From NCBI GenBank assembly GCA_019055375.1, contig JAHQIW010000620.1, forward strand, positions 1 to 64,000: a stretch of DNA of 64,000 bases. The letters are read 5' to 3'. This stretch comes from Parelaphostrongylus tenuis (taxonomy: Eukaryota; Nematoda; Chromadorea; Rhabditida; Metastrongylidae). Below, piece after piece: positions 26,201 to 38,491 of the stretch (position 1 is the first letter of the stretch; each line of letters starts with the position of its first letter). Position numbers and translations under genes: made by a program. Under the pieces are notes generated by a model, which worked only from the letters and a program-made list of their open reading frames with translations, was not told where the DNA came from and searched no databases.

Positions 26201-29200
26201 AGATATGGATGTTCTCTTTTCTGAGAATATCTCTGTAGAAAGTTTTTCAATGAAATTTCATTATTTCATGATGAAAATGCTCTTTAAGAACCATCTGGGT
26301 TCGTCTCCCGCATCTGTCATGCTGTCTCGAGTCTGCTTTCTCACGAGATTCGCCGCTTTCCCACAGGGCGCAGCGCCGACATTACAGTAACTGAAGAGTT
26401 TTGACGTCGCATGCTCTGCGACGAAACGTCGCACGTGGTCCTCAGCGTGTTAAACGTCGGATAGGGTGGAATCCGCATTTCACCCTTCCCAGGGGCGTGT
26501 GCTAACCATCGTACAACCGTCACTCTATTCTGTTCTCACTCTCTCTTCAACACTTCATATTGTTGGACTTCTTCTCTACGTTCTCACACAACTCTACTCA
26601 ATACAGAATTCTGGTTCAGAAGGAATTCCAGAATTAGCTCGACGAATCACATCTTATATGACCTCTTCCGCAAGAATAACGGTTATCTCATTCAACTACA
26701 CTGTCATACCCGCCAAATAGTCGAAGGATAATTACGTGTTGGTATCTGGTTTACCTATAAATATTTTTCACATCCCACTTTTCCCACCATGAAATTATCA
26801 GTGACGTGATGATATGACTATATATTCAACAATGTTAAGTTACACAAAAAGTTTCAATCTTTGCGTGAGAGCATAACCCACGTCTCATCGTTTCCGCGAA
26901 CGCGTTTTAATCAGTGCACTAGCGGGGGCCCTCTTCTATTATCACTCTCTCTCCGATACAAGGTGTCGATTTTTTAAACAATCAACTGTAGACACTTTGG
27001 TTTGGTTAGCACATATCGACAATGAGCCCAGTCAAGCTGAAAGCTATTGGAATCATGTATTCGGCAAAAATTCTTCAATCAACCACTTTTCAAGTAGTGA
27101 TGTTATTACTGAGAATCTATTAATGTTGAGTTTGATGCAATACTTCAAACTTCGACTGAGAGTTGAACCCGTGTCTCATTTTTGCCCACCTCAGGAAAGA
27201 GAAAAACTCGAATTTAGTTTTGAGCGAGGTGCAAAACTTTGCGCATCATTTGGCACTTTCCCGTATATGCCAGAACATTCCTAAATTTTCGCATGACCAC
27301 ATATCGCACAATGTGCGGAGCCAAACACTTTCATGGTTCAATTCTTTATACTCATATGCACCGTCAGAAAACGTTCTCCGATTTTGTAGGCGCTTTGATC
27401 ATCCGTTTGCTGAACATTTGGTTTTTATATAAACGTCACCAAATGGAACTTAAATGAAATCGTTGATTTTCCGAATAGATTGCTCCAGCTTTTGTGTATT
27501 GGATAGAGCCTTTTTCTGGTAAGTCCGGCGCCACTTCGTCTGAGGCAGCGGTATGAACAGCTTAGTAGGTTGGAACACAGTCGAACAAGTGAGGGGCACT
27601 GAGTGGACTACACGATATCTCTAGCCACCGCTATTCTTGCTCTTTCATAAAAAAAAAACATATGAGAAAAAACTCGGTCATAACAGGATCTAAGTCATTG
27701 TGCCTAGAAACATTTGAAGTACTCTTTTGTGCACATCAATAAGTTATCAATTTGACAATGAGAAGTGATATGTGGATACTCACTATCAAATGTATTGCTA
27801 AAATCTTCAATTCTCAGATAATCGATCATGTCCTCGTAACTGTTTGGTGTATATTCGAAAGATCCACTCAATTCTGAATCTCCTCATGTTGAAAAAGTGC
27901 CTCATAAACATATACATCATTTCTATCACTACGATCTGTTCAGTCATGTACCTGCCATGTATACATTTACCCTCTGAAGATTCGTTAACGGATCTGTGGC
28001 ATTGTTGTTCATAATGTGACATACTTGTTCAATACCATAACCCATTTTGTATGGTTCCTGAAATATAGTAGTTTGTCATATGAAAAATTTTTGTCTGTCA
28101 AATGGTAGCCAGCTGACAGGGCAACATAAATTAATGTACTAAAAGAGCTATTCGTCTAGGTTATCCGAAGTCAATGCAAAATTCCTAGCCATTTTTTTCA
28201 GAGTTGCATATCTCAGTTCCAAATTTTGACATCTAAAATCACCTAAGGAAACGGCTTGCACTAAAATTGACTGTGCAGAGTAAAAGAACATGAATTATGC
28301 TTTGAAGTGATGTGCAGTGGCAGAGCAAATTGGAAGGAATGCTATAAAACGTTCCAAAGAAAAATAAAAATGTGAATCGTAGTAGATTTCCAAACAGTTT
28401 AATAGTCCTTTAAGCGAATGTAACGATGTGTAGTAATTTATCAGTTCAGATGGGTTGAGCTTTCATTAGTAGGAAATTAGATTGTTGTTCAACAATACTT
28501 TCACTCACGGCATTGTCACCGCTGTACTGAACTGCTCTTTGAAAGTTACCGTACATTGTCGTGTAGAAGTTCTGAATGTCATTGTAGGTTAAGGAAAGAT
28601 TCGAAAACGGCGGGTTTAGTCTGGAAATAGCCATTTCGTCATTTAGGCCTTATGTGAGCTCAGCGATGACTTACACAAATAGATCTGAGAGTTTCTTGCG
28701 ACCCTTTTCGGAACTCATCAAAAAGGTCAGCGATTGAAATCCTTTGCGAACGTTTTCGGCACACTCGTCACTGTAGGAGCGCAATGAGCCTTCAACTACT
28801 TGTAGATATTCTGAAGAATGTCCCAAAGATTGTGCCATGCTCTTATAAATTGTTAAGTGTGATAAAATGCTTACTCCAAAAGTCTACTTCGAGTTGGATC
28901 GGTGCCGAACTGCCCACGGCTCCAGCAATGAGTTCTGGATGTTTTTCGCGAGCCCAAAGTGACAGAGCACCTGCGATTTTACGAGTTACACAACCCTCTC
29001 ATATTAGCGTATTTATAGGTACGTTAGCCGGAGAGTTATACTTTAAAAACGGCTTTAATGTCAGATCTATCACTTGTCGTCTTATAATTGTATATAAAGA
29101 ACAATAAGCCAAAATCGAACAACTGACGAAGCCTATAGGTATCACAGTAATTCGCTGGAAACTACCTATTGCCTTCTTTTTTTCTTATCTTCAAGCGAGA

Positions 29201-32200
29201 AATGTCACAAATATTTCAGATTCGCATAAGAGAATTAATCTGGCCCATGGAATGAGTTTTTACAAGTTTAGTGTAATGAACCTTTGATTTTTGGCTCCAT
29301 CTCGCCCCCCAGTAATCCAAGCTGTCTATTTTGAGGGCTGAAGTTGATGGCGGCGTGACTTTCGCCTCTGCTTCAGAAGTACTCCTTGAACAAGAAGCTT
29401 GCGAGATATTTGTAGATTTGATAATTCGTAGGCGAGAAGTCTCGTAACGTGACGGGTGAGGCAGGTTATGTCACAGCTCTCTCAACGCCTGCATTATCAT
29501 TCGTGCAACGTGAGGTGCCAGTTAACATTGGAATATTGCTGGCTCTCTGTTGACCAAATCAGGACGCAGTCGTTGAAGTTTCTGGTATTTCGTCATAATG
29601 CTGGATATACTCTTCCAATGTGATCACTTCACCGGGATTCATGAAGCCGTAATAGTTTAACCACTTGTAGGATACCAAAAGGTTGGTACAATCTTTTATT
29701 AGGGCAATTTCAGTTTGGGTCCTGCGGAGTTTCATCTCGTTCCAACCACTGAGCCGATTGTCACCGAATTTTACAATTACGATGGATCCCTTTGTCATCA
29801 CACGTCACAAATGGTCTATACTCTTTCGTTTTCACTGCGTAAAATGAGCTTCCACCCTCAAGTCAAAACGATTTTTTTTTACTTCGATTCCATCTAAACG
29901 GCAGTCAATTGTCGACCTCTTCAAATTTTCAAACTTTTTCCAAATGCTCAAAAGCATTTGAAAAAAGGGCAAGCATTCAAATTATATTAGATTGATCTCC
30001 ACCTAAATGCAATGAAAACAATCTTAATGAGGAACGAATCAGTTTCTAATGCCCCATTTACGTGCAACAACATGAATATTTCCGATTGCTTTATTTACGT
30101 CTATCTAGATTTTGAGGGCAGCATAATGAACGACCTAGCTGCGGAGTTAAGCAAGAGGAAGCGAGCAGCTAAGAAAGCGTTCGATAGCAATTGAAGATGT
30201 AGTGGAGAACGAAGAATTTCCGACTCCGAGTCTACTCTTTCCCTTCCACGATTATACCTTCCTTGATGTGTGCATCAGAAACCTGGTCGCTACGGAAGCA
30301 GGATGAAAGATCACTTGGCCTTATTGAACGCGCCGAGAGATCGATGTCAGAGTATTTCGTATATCGTAAATGAGAGGAAGGATTCATAGCTCTAATATGC
30401 TTTAACAATCGAATGTAGGGATGCCGTTCTACACATTAAGCTATCAAGGATAAAGTGGGCCGGTCCTATAGCGAAGAGGACTCACTGAGCTATTCTTGCA
30501 CTCAATAGTCGACGATCAGCGGAGCGGCAAGCGATATAGTTAGCATTACGAAAAGGGCAAAGGATAAAGCTCTCGGCATTGATCATTCGCTGAGGGATAT
30601 CCCATGCATTCGTCTTCAATATGTAACTTCGCTTGAGGTAAATGAATGCATATATGGCCTTTATAACGACTCGCGGTGGCCTACCGCTGTATTTACTCAG
30701 TGCTGCTTACTCTCTCAGACAGGTCTGCGAGCAGTCCGGTACCCATCTAACAACCTCGTGGGGATGGATGGCTTAGTGAGCCATGAGCGCGAGACGAACC
30801 ATCGACCTTTGCGCGACGCAGAGCATCTCTAGGCATTGCGCCACATGCGCCCTTAGGTAATATTGTTCGATTCATCACTCATAGTGTGCGACAACTCATC
30901 GGTGACCTCTATCATATAGGCAGTTCAGCGGCTTTGAAAAGCGAATTCGTCGAAATATTATCATTGTTTTGAAGAAGAGACCAACCTCGTGTAGGCTTTT
31001 TGTAACAAAGAACAGTTTATGAAATATAGCCAATAATGCAAAGTGCTGTGTAAAAGCATTTGCGTCAGCCGGAATTCCAGCTTCAGTGGTGCAACGGTTC
31101 AGCACGCGCTCCTGGAAAGAGTGAGATCTGGGTTCGAATCCTGGCTGACGCAAATGTTTTTGCACAGCACTCTACATTGTTGAGTATATATAAGATCATA
31201 CCGTCGCAAAAGGTGATCAAATAAATGAATTCCGATTGTTCATGAAATAGATTTTATTGCAACGAATGTATATGCAAACTTTCAAAAGGTACGGGTATTC
31301 GTTTTCACTAAAACTCGTAGTAATCAACAAAAGGACGTTCGTGGCTTTTGTGGTGCAATATCTTGCCTGCATTTTCGATTGTTTGCACTCTACTACATTT
31401 GTACATGAATTCGTAGGAATGAATCTGCCGAAAATTCTCTGCAGGCATTCGAAAATCTATGTATGTGCAATGTAGAGCTGCAAAATATGTATTCATTTCC
31501 ACACAATTTAACCTAATCGTTTTCTCTGTAGAAGCTGACGCAACCAATTCTTCCCATTATTGCATATTCTCCACTCATTGCTTGCTTGTATGTTACGACA
31601 AGCCGTGTTCACCAACCAGAGTAAGATCCACCAAAAGTGATCCAGACCGCCTCGTTCAGATCAAATTTGGCATTCATCACTCGTATGAAGGTTGCAATAT
31701 CTTCAATAGCTTGACTACTGCTCAAAAATCGCAGATTCTCCACTGATTGATTGCTGAAATAATGAATGAGATTCTTGGCTGATTTTGATTATCCCTATCA
31801 AGACCTTATTACATATCAAATGCAGTCATCAAGAAAATGTTGCGCACTATTGGCTTTGTTGCTACTCTACAGTAATTTATATAAAAATCTAATCTTTGTC
31901 GAATGCTCCCTCATTCAAATACGATAGAGTCACTAATTCTTCGCACTGAAAGTGATTTTTCGTCTTATTCGTTTTAAGGAAAACTGGCCCGTCTATTAAT
32001 TGACGATGGAGAAACAGAAACGTATAACATTCCTGTGTTAATAAAGGAAAGCGAACTGACAGTGTCGGACGACTACTTCCGTAAAAACGATGCTCAAGGT
32101 TGAACATAACTGCTCCAAACTGTTGCGCCCAGTGTACAAAAGGATAGTTTGGGTTTTTTACCTAAAATTACATATTTAGCCTTTTCCCGCTGTTCTTTGA

Positions 32201-33074
32201 CTTCTTCAGATCTTTAAAGGATAAGTAGTGCAGTGATTAGTAATACAGTATATCAAGGAAAAGGCGTTGATGGATGACAATTCGGTTTAAATTTTCATTA
32301 AGCTAGCTTGCTAACGCTTAAAAAAACGCAGCGAAGAAGCTAGCTGTTGCGATTTTTTAACAATGACTCAACAAACATGAAAAGCACTTCTCAAAGAGGG
32401 ATTAACGCCAAAGTCTCAAGATTTGCTTTACTGAACAGATTTTGAGAGTCTGTTAACTCGCATCTGGCATTAAGAAGGTACCGATTCCAAGCAGAAAAAG
32501 TAGAAGAAAGTAGTGCATAAATTTTAGTCGCGCAGATAATAACGGTTTTCCGTTTATCGTATTACACGTTCGATTTCATTATTGTGATCGCGAAAAGAAG
32601 ATCGAATTGAAATTTTCGCTCGATTTTAATTTTTGCTATATGAAGCACATACCCAGTCGATGCTTTCTGGGCCTTCACCGCCCAACATTAGAAAAACCGC
32701 ATTTGATCTCGGCGTGCGATATTGAAAGTTGAAAAAGTAATGCTGAATAGCAACATTAGAGACTAAAATGATTTGCCTTGCAAGGCAAAAATGAACAGAA
32801 CTTTGTCTCACCTGACTCCAAGTCACATTGGATGCTTTATCAAAATGCTCAAGTCTTTGGGGAAAGAAACCTTCACCAGGTCCATATTCACCTGTTGTCA
32901 AAATTGGCTGAAGCTGTTCAGTTTGGATCATTAAGAAAATAGAAACTTATAAAAAAATTGCAGCAATGAACTGACCGTCTCTTGCTTGGAGTACCATTTT
33001 TCATTATGAATTTTCATTCCAAACATCGGCCTCCCCAGATGAAAGCGTGGTGTCCATGCGCCGATAAGCAGTAT
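23212..33074 (-). CDS. S28 serine carboxypeptidase gene B (PRCP/DPP7-like)
   Basis: Fourteen phase-matched exons (5' to 3'): 33074-32976, 32907-32812, 32742-32653, 32161-32061, 31753-31617, 28970-28875, 28810-28675, 28620-28509, 28057-27952, 27873-27784, 24967-24865, 24812-24701, 24246-24147, 23399-23212. They total 1566 bases, 521 aa plus stop. Family landmarks in order: FHLGRPMFG, FFPQRLEHFD, AVFLMLGGEGPESIDW, FGAVMFNLEHRFYGSSRPT, then the nucleophile WITFGGSYSG. Next come GAVGSSAPIQLEVDF, QRAVQYSGDN, GYGIEQVCHIMNN and SWTWQTCTEFGYFQS. The Asp is in NGSLDPWHALGKY and the His in GTAHCADMYPA. The triad is intact. Equivalent exons of genes A and B have equal lengths (96, 112, 100), showing tandem duplication. 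One intron (24864-24813) begins with GC. The 2.8-kb intron 27783-24968 holds a microsatellite. The N-terminal exon with start codon is unresolved; the hydrophobic in-frame sequence just before 33074 lacks an ATG. The stop is 230 bases from gene A's first clear exon. Confidence 0.9.
23731..24036 (-). mobile_element. tRNA-derived SINE (family 1), copy 2
   Basis: A minus-strand copy inside gene B's penultimate intron. It runs from GATAAGCTCTCGGCGTTGAT through AATGACTGGCAGTTGCC and CAGACAAGTCTGAGA to the tRNA-like head near 24030. It probably accounts for much of that intron's 747 bases. Confidence 0.8.
25360..25885 (+). repeat. ATCACT/ATC-type microsatellite, about 525 bases
   Basis: Long imperfect array of TCACTA, ACCATC and ATTATC units in gene B's largest intron. 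It creates spurious Ile/Thr-rich frames on + and Met/Val-rich frames on -. A short relapse of the same motif appears at about 26070-26150. Confidence 0.95.
25882..25930 (+). repeat. MITE arm fragment
   Basis: AAGGATATGACAT, TGAGCC and ATAGGTCT(A/C)GTGCTATATA match the left arm of the 6226-6527 element. The fragment directly abuts the microsatellite. Confidence 0.6.
26310..26480 (+). repeat. Dispersed repeat R4, copy 1
   Basis: Shares with 45400-45550 the ordered blocks CACGAGA(T/C)TCG, TTACAGTA and GA(A/G)GAG, then TTGACGT(C/T)GCA and a terminal TTCACCCTT. A third piece at about 25127-25165 (CGTTGATCAAGGGGAGTCGC) matches the start of the 45-kb copy. Confidence 0.5.
30000..30525 (+). mobile_element. 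RTE LINE 3' fragment, old
   Basis: Translates to eroded RTE C-terminal sequence: KTILMRNESVSNAPF, the tyrosine-loop-like FIYVYL, then MNDLAAELSKRKRAAKKAF. Further frames match IEDVV, ETWSLRKQDERSLG and KWAG. It ends near GTCGACGATCAGCGG, the 3'UTR landmark of the better copies. It is more diverged than the 38-kb and 42-kb copies and is carried in gene B's 2.6-kb intron 28971-31616. Confidence 0.75.
30553..30852 (-). mobile_element. tRNA-derived SINE (family 1), copy 3
   Basis: AAGCTCTCGGCATTGATCA at the left edge, through CTCTCAGACAGGTCTGCGAG, to the tRNA-like head GCGCGACGCAGAGCATCTC at the right. It is in gene B's intron, next to the RTE fragment. Confidence 0.78.
31033..31187 (+). mobile_element. 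tRNA-like SINE family 2, full copy with flanking IRs
   Basis: The outer arms AGTGCTGTG(T/C)AAAA..TTTGCGTCAGCC and GGCTGACGCAAATG..TGCACAGCACT pair with each other. The core contains GGTGCAACGGTTCAGCACGC, then CTCCTGGAAAGAG, which folds as an anticodon arm with GGA in the anticodon position. A canonical B box follows (GGGTTCGAATCC). It is related to 61015-61165 and 9140-9186. The repetition and flanking arms argue for a SINE rather than a functional tRNA gene. Confidence 0.65.
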
Positions 33075-33557
33075 CTGTGCACAAAGAACAACAAAATCAA
33101 AGTATATTTAGTATATACTACCTAGAAACAGCTTTGCAGTTTATGCTAGAAGAGATCTGAAATGCTGTATTGCCATCGTTTAGTTGCTCAACACACTGAA
33201 TCTCTATCGTCCTACTAAAATCTAAAGTGTAGCGCACGGACTGATCTAAATTTTGAAGTCGCCAATTTTTGTATGAGAACTTGTGAACTTACTAACATCA
33301 GTATTTTCTGATCTTAACAAAAGCATGCTCAGCCATCATTAAAATTATCAATGAAAGGGACACTACCTACTTAGGTACTTGCGGAACATGATCATTCTTC
33401 CTATATAGCTGTTCAACATCGACAGGCAGCATAAGTGTTAGAATGAATCACCTAAGTCTCTATGTATTCATCTAAGATCACACTTTTGTATCAGCTTGAT
33501 CATTATATTGGTGCCGTGGTCAGAATCTTGTACTACTGGCTGCCGTGGTGGCAGTAC
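33075..33557. other. Possible 5' region of gene B
   Basis: Gene B's missing first exon should lie here or further upstream. On minus, ATA TAC TTT GAT TTT GTT GTT continues in frame into exon 33074 and reads like a leader, but there is no ATG before the upstream stop. Nothing else is supported. Confidence 0.3.
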
Positions 33558-33561
33558 TCAC

Positions 33562-33852
33562 TGGTCCGTCTTCATTAGCTGTGCGGGCTCCAGCACATAT
33601 TCCAAATGGTATCTTGTTAGTTGTGCATAAGGCATTCCTTGCTTTCCACGTAACCTTGCAAGGGCGTTTGCAGTTTTCATGATGTCATTACCAAGGAATG
33701 GATTCGGCGATGGATCTTTGGGCGGGCTTCCTACTTGTTGATTCGTAGACGGTGTTAGGCCGAAACAATAACAGAAGTAGGAAAGAAAATCAGCCCACCT
33801 CTCACGGATCATGTAAAAGCCGAAATCCAGTAACTGTAACTTTGCAGTAACC
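33562..33852 (-). other. Exon-like frame of unknown family
   Basis: A 97-codon minus frame contains PSPNPFLGNDIMKTANALAR followed by KQGMPYAQLTRYHLEYVLEP. It ends at a good donor (CA|GTGAGT, 33562/33561). It resembles the fragment at 50974-51102 over the FLGNDI block. It could be an upstream exon of gene B, because LEPAQL resembles LDPEEL in gene A's first known exon (22981-22878), but no phase-consistent connection was found. Function not recognised. Confidence 0.4.
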
Positions 33853-33861
33853 GTGATCATA

Positions 33862-33888
33862 TGTTATATATATATATATTATATTCTA
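33862..33888. repeat. Short (TA)n tract
   Basis: A run of TA dinucleotides between the exon-like frame and the foldback element. Confidence 0.8.
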
Positions 33889-33924
33889 TATAGTGTGTTT
33901 ACAATGAATCATATCTATAGCATT

Positions 33925-34309
33925 CGAGTTTCAGAGGTATAGTATGGCACTTCGAGTGCTAGACGTACGTTTCAGCTTGTGTGTTGAGCTCATCATTAAC
34001 ATGCCTTTCGGTTTAAGCCGAACCCCTATACATAAGGATATCGGCGACAAACAAGTATATTGAATTTCGAGCGAGGACTTAGAGAAAAACACTCGAACAG
34101 AAGGATATTGCTATATTTGTTCTATCAGCTCACGAGCAATCGACTGTCAGTGCAATGTCAGGTGATCTCTTCGCCTGATGTACAGTGTGACATACACCCT
34201 TACATGTAGGGCTCGGTTTAACCGAAAGGCATGTGCTATTGATGAGGCTTGATAGAATGCCGAAAACTACGTCTAGCACTCGAAATGCCAGACCAGACCT
34301 CTGAGAAGC
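33925..34309. mobile_element. Foldback element, arms of about 105 bases
   Basis: The left arm 33925-34030 contains TTCAGAGGTATAGTATGGCA, then TTCGAGTGCTAGACGTA and ATGCCTTTCGGTTTAAGCCG. It pairs with the reverse complement of 34196-34309, which contains CTACGTCTAGCACTCGAA. About 165 bases of loop separate the arms. There is no coding sequence. Arm identity is roughly 75-80 percent by eye, so it is older than the 6.2-kb MITE. Confidence 0.75.
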
Positions 34310-37300
34310 TTAAAGTATGCTATCAGATTATACTGAATAACAGTAAGGTCTCAAAAAAAAACACTCAAACAGAGAGGTATTGTTGAATTCAGTTTTCCTT
34401 TCTCATCACTTGTAAAACTGAACCACAAGCAAAGCATACACGAAACAAGTGGAAGCTGATTTTGTTCTTTTAGTACAGATTTCTCTTAAACTTCAAATTT
34501 CATTAGAGATTAGGACATTGAAAAGAATAAGCTGCTATTACATTTTATTTGATGAGCTATTTTTATTTTGACGTCTTTACAATTTCGCATGACTCGCCTG
34601 TATTTTTAAAGCAGCCTTTTTTATTTTTTCTTTATCTACTTTACTTGATTGGTCATCCTAGTTGACGTGCAAATACCACTACGTCTTGCATGCGAATCAT
34701 TTCTTCACATTCACCTTTCACAAAGGTCTTCAAACATTCCACATGTTAATATGACTACTGCTTGAAGGCTCCATTATCTCTATAAATGATACAGAATTCT
34801 GGCTGAGTTAACTGCTGACAACCTTGAACATAGCCGAGCTACGGCGTTTCCACATGGACTGCCTAAAAGTGTTGATGTGGGAGAGAAAGGCGAATCGGTA
34901 TTCTGCCTACTGATAGACCGCACCACTAATCACACAACTATTTCTCTCGCCTCTAAATTGCTCATACCCACAGTATAAGAATCAATGAAGAGCGTGCGTT
35001 CCGACAGAGGCTGACGGTTGACAAAGTCGCAACAAATGTAACACTATCAGTGTTTTTTGACCAAGGATCATAACCGTCCTGTCTACAAAGTCTAGCTGGC
35101 TGCCATAAAGATTTCACTACAAAATTACAGCTTTTCAAGGGCAATCAAACCGAGACCATTAGAAAAAAAGGTCATAAGCGGCACTGTGTCGTCAAAGTTA
35201 CTAGAGGTCTGCAGTGTATAATAAAGCTACTCAACTGGGACGTAGACTGCACATACATTTTTGATAATTCCTATTCCTATCGACTCTTGTTTTTTTGCAT
35301 AATCAAGGACATCGTAATCTTTTTAACAAGCACTGGCAAAGAAGAGATAGCTCCTGCGAGCTTGGCAGAGATTTTGTTTGGGCGCATAAGTGAGAAGAAA
35401 ACCTTGAGCATAAAACCTATTCTGCAAAAGTAAGCAGGTTGAATAAATCTCTAATTGCGGTGGCCACTTCATGTACTTTACACCTTAGGTGTTTACCATT
35501 GAGAGCAACTCAGAAGACAAATTACGCAGCGCTCTTTTATGTATCACAGACGTTAATAGTCACTACATTCATGTTCTTTACTCTGCATATTGCCCACAAA
35601 GGCTCTAACAGTATTTCCTGGAATCACAGCGTATGGGCCGAAAGCGCTGCTCAAGCGGTGCAGCAGTCACACTTTGATACGACCATTCAAATGACGGATC
35701 ACCGTAATTGTGATTCACTTCAGTGGAAACGACTCGTGGTTTAGGGTATGCACCTCACTGACAATAACAAATTCCTGCAAACTATCTTCGTATATAACGA
35801 TTCCACGAGAGAGCATGTATAGGCTGTTCATTGTAGCCAGTGATTACCGTGAAGATGGGCCAGTTAGCTTGCATTAGGTTAAGAAAAAATCCTTACACCA
35901 GCTGAAAATTCGAAGTATATACATAAATTAAATTAGAACCATCACGTGTTACTCTTCAAAATAAAGACCATCGTTATCAAGACGATCCTCCACCAATGCA
36001 AGTGTTCGGATCGGCTCGAAATCGTCAATTCTTGGGCTTTAAATTAGAAAATTCCTGACATGGCTCTTCAACTTGATCAAATGTCTCGAATCGACAGCTG
36101 TTGTCCACCACGTCGGGAATGTTTCTTCTTTACTGAGCGGAAATTGGACCATAATGGAAGGGAGCAGCATCTGGACCGCAGGCAAGGTGCGGCAAGACCT
36201 CAACTCCCTCCGATTCATCAAACTTTTCCTTAATCTTTTTTCGGTGTGAGGATAGGGTATTGTTTTGCTAAAACAGGTGCGTTTTCACCGAATCAGTATC
36301 GAGTATTATTTTCATACGTGACATAATCCTGAAGGATGGGGATAGAAGGGGATATATTTCTGAGATGTTCCCATGAATTTACAATAGCGATATTGTACAA
36401 GACAAACATAAATTCTATATTTTTGCGAATGCTAAGGAACGTTTTCCTCAAATTAGTATTTGTTTCGAGATTCTGCAGCCAAGACACAACTATTCGTGCT
36501 TTCAAAACTGTCATATATGTGCTTCCGAACGTTCATATCATTTGAGTAGATACAGTAACTATTTCAAGCTATTTCATTTTACCGAAGTTTTTCCTACTGA
36601 TCGGGTCTGCGTACTTTCAGCATTTGATTCGTATTGATTTGTCCTCTCTATGAATGCTGTAGAATACTGGTCAAGCACGTCTTCTTGCTACTTCGAGGAC
36701 ATCCAGGTTGGTTACTCCGTATGGTTCGTTATTGACTGTCGGAGAGAGTTGGGAGGCTGTAGGATCGCTTTGGCGTCAAGTCATACCGAGCATCACTACC
36801 CACTCGGCCTCAGTCAATCAACAAGCTATTTTATCATTCGTAAAAAAAAAATGGTTATATAGACAATCAAAGTTTTTTCAAACATCCTTCCCGAGAACTG
36901 CTGAACAAATTAGCAAAATCTGTTCTACACAACGATAGCTATTGTCTGAGATAGTAGCCAACTCTAGAGCATTTTGGCAGAACATTCCTTCATTAGTGAG
37001 CAAAAATGAGTTTTCCTTATTGAAAGAATGTACTTAGATCTCAGAAAAATTTCGAGGGAAAGCATTCAAGGTTTTCCAACAGTACTTTTTAAAATTGAGC
37101 CGCGGCTTGAGAATTTTTTCTCACTTTACTAATTCATGAAATACTAATTAGGCATGCCTTTCTCGGAGTATTTGGTTGACGCACACGGATGATCGCTGCA
37201 GGTAATCGTCAGAAATGATGTATGATCTAGTTAAACTAGTTTAGTGTCATTCTAGTAGAATTTGTTGAGTACGTTAGTGATCCGTGTCAATATTCACTTA

Positions 37301-38480
37301 GATGACTGGTTCAGATTCAATTCCATTCCATTGATGCCATCGCATAAAAACTTTTTTATCTCTCCAAACTAAGGTGATTCCTATTATTGCAGAACATAAA
37401 AAATGGTTTTTGGACCTGCACAAAATCACTTATGCTAAAGTTTTTCCTCTTAAAAAGTACTTAGCTGTTGACCAACTATATGATCACTTATCAAAAACGG
37501 TTCCACGTAAAAGTGAATGCTCCTGTAGTCTTCATTGGTTGATTCATAGAATTCTTCGCTGCCTAAGAAAGCCAAAGGAAGCTTGATAGTGTGGCGATCT
37601 GACTTGTACTGACAATTTGTTCAATATAATAAGATGTAGCGCCTCAAAAGAGTTTGTTCGGACGATAGCTTATTGTAAATTCTAGAGAATCATTACTACC
37701 TGGAGAAAATACAGCAGCAGTAGATAAATGATCTCCATCGAACCTTAAAGCAACATATGTAGTAACTTTGTGTTTACACAGTGTCAGCAAAAAGGTAATG
37801 AAAAAACAGAAAAAATAGGTTAGGAAAGCAGACTAGCAACAAAATTTCTATTTTGCAAACTATGGCACTTGTCAGCACCTTGGTCAGTTCTAATATTATA
37901 AGATTCTATGATAGCTAGAAATCTTATAAGAATTGAAAAAAAGCAGCAGAAAAGGAAAGAATTAAAAGTAATAGCCGATTGCGATATTCAACTGAACTAT
38001 GAATTACTCGTAGGAATGAAGCTTCTTATCAACAATACATTTGCCCGTTCCATTCCTTCTTATCTCTCACACTTTCTAAGGCGTTCATCAAAAACGAGTT
38101 GAACATATTATGTTTTCTTTCTACGTAGCTACAACTGTGCATCAACACTTGTCAATATTGAGTTTCTTGTCAACTAGCATTAATATAGCATCCATTTCAT
38201 TGGTACCTTTTCTGAAAACCAGGATCGTATAGTCTAAGAGTTATACCGCTTCACTGTGGCCGGCAAAAGTTTGTGGGTACATTTTTGTTGAAAAGGAGGA
38301 CTTTGAAGAAACGATCCCTTCCTCTGGACAAGAATTTCTCATAAAAGTACTTGTTTTTGTTGGAATCTCAAATCTTAAAAAATTGCTTTACACTTTTACT
38401 TACTGAGAAAGCCTTTCTACAGAGCTGCAGCAATGAGAATGACACTTTGTTTCACACGCGTCGTGCGATTTTTCATTGTT
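34310..38480. other. 4.2 kb with nothing recognised
   Basis: Only short random frames on both strands. The longest, 35439-35744 (+, 101 codons), lacks splice context and family motifs. No repeat structure stood out. Confidence 0.35.
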
Positions 38481-38491
38481 ATCAGGCTTAC

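Noticed and set aside
29559..29801. 80-codon minus frame in a gene B intron
   Set aside because: No S28 or other family motif; the true S28 exons on either side join in phase without it.
31060..31155. Functional tRNA-Ser(GGA) gene
   Set aside because: The B box and anticodon arm look good, but the acceptor and T stems pair poorly and the unit is repeated with flanking inverted arms, so a SINE fits better.
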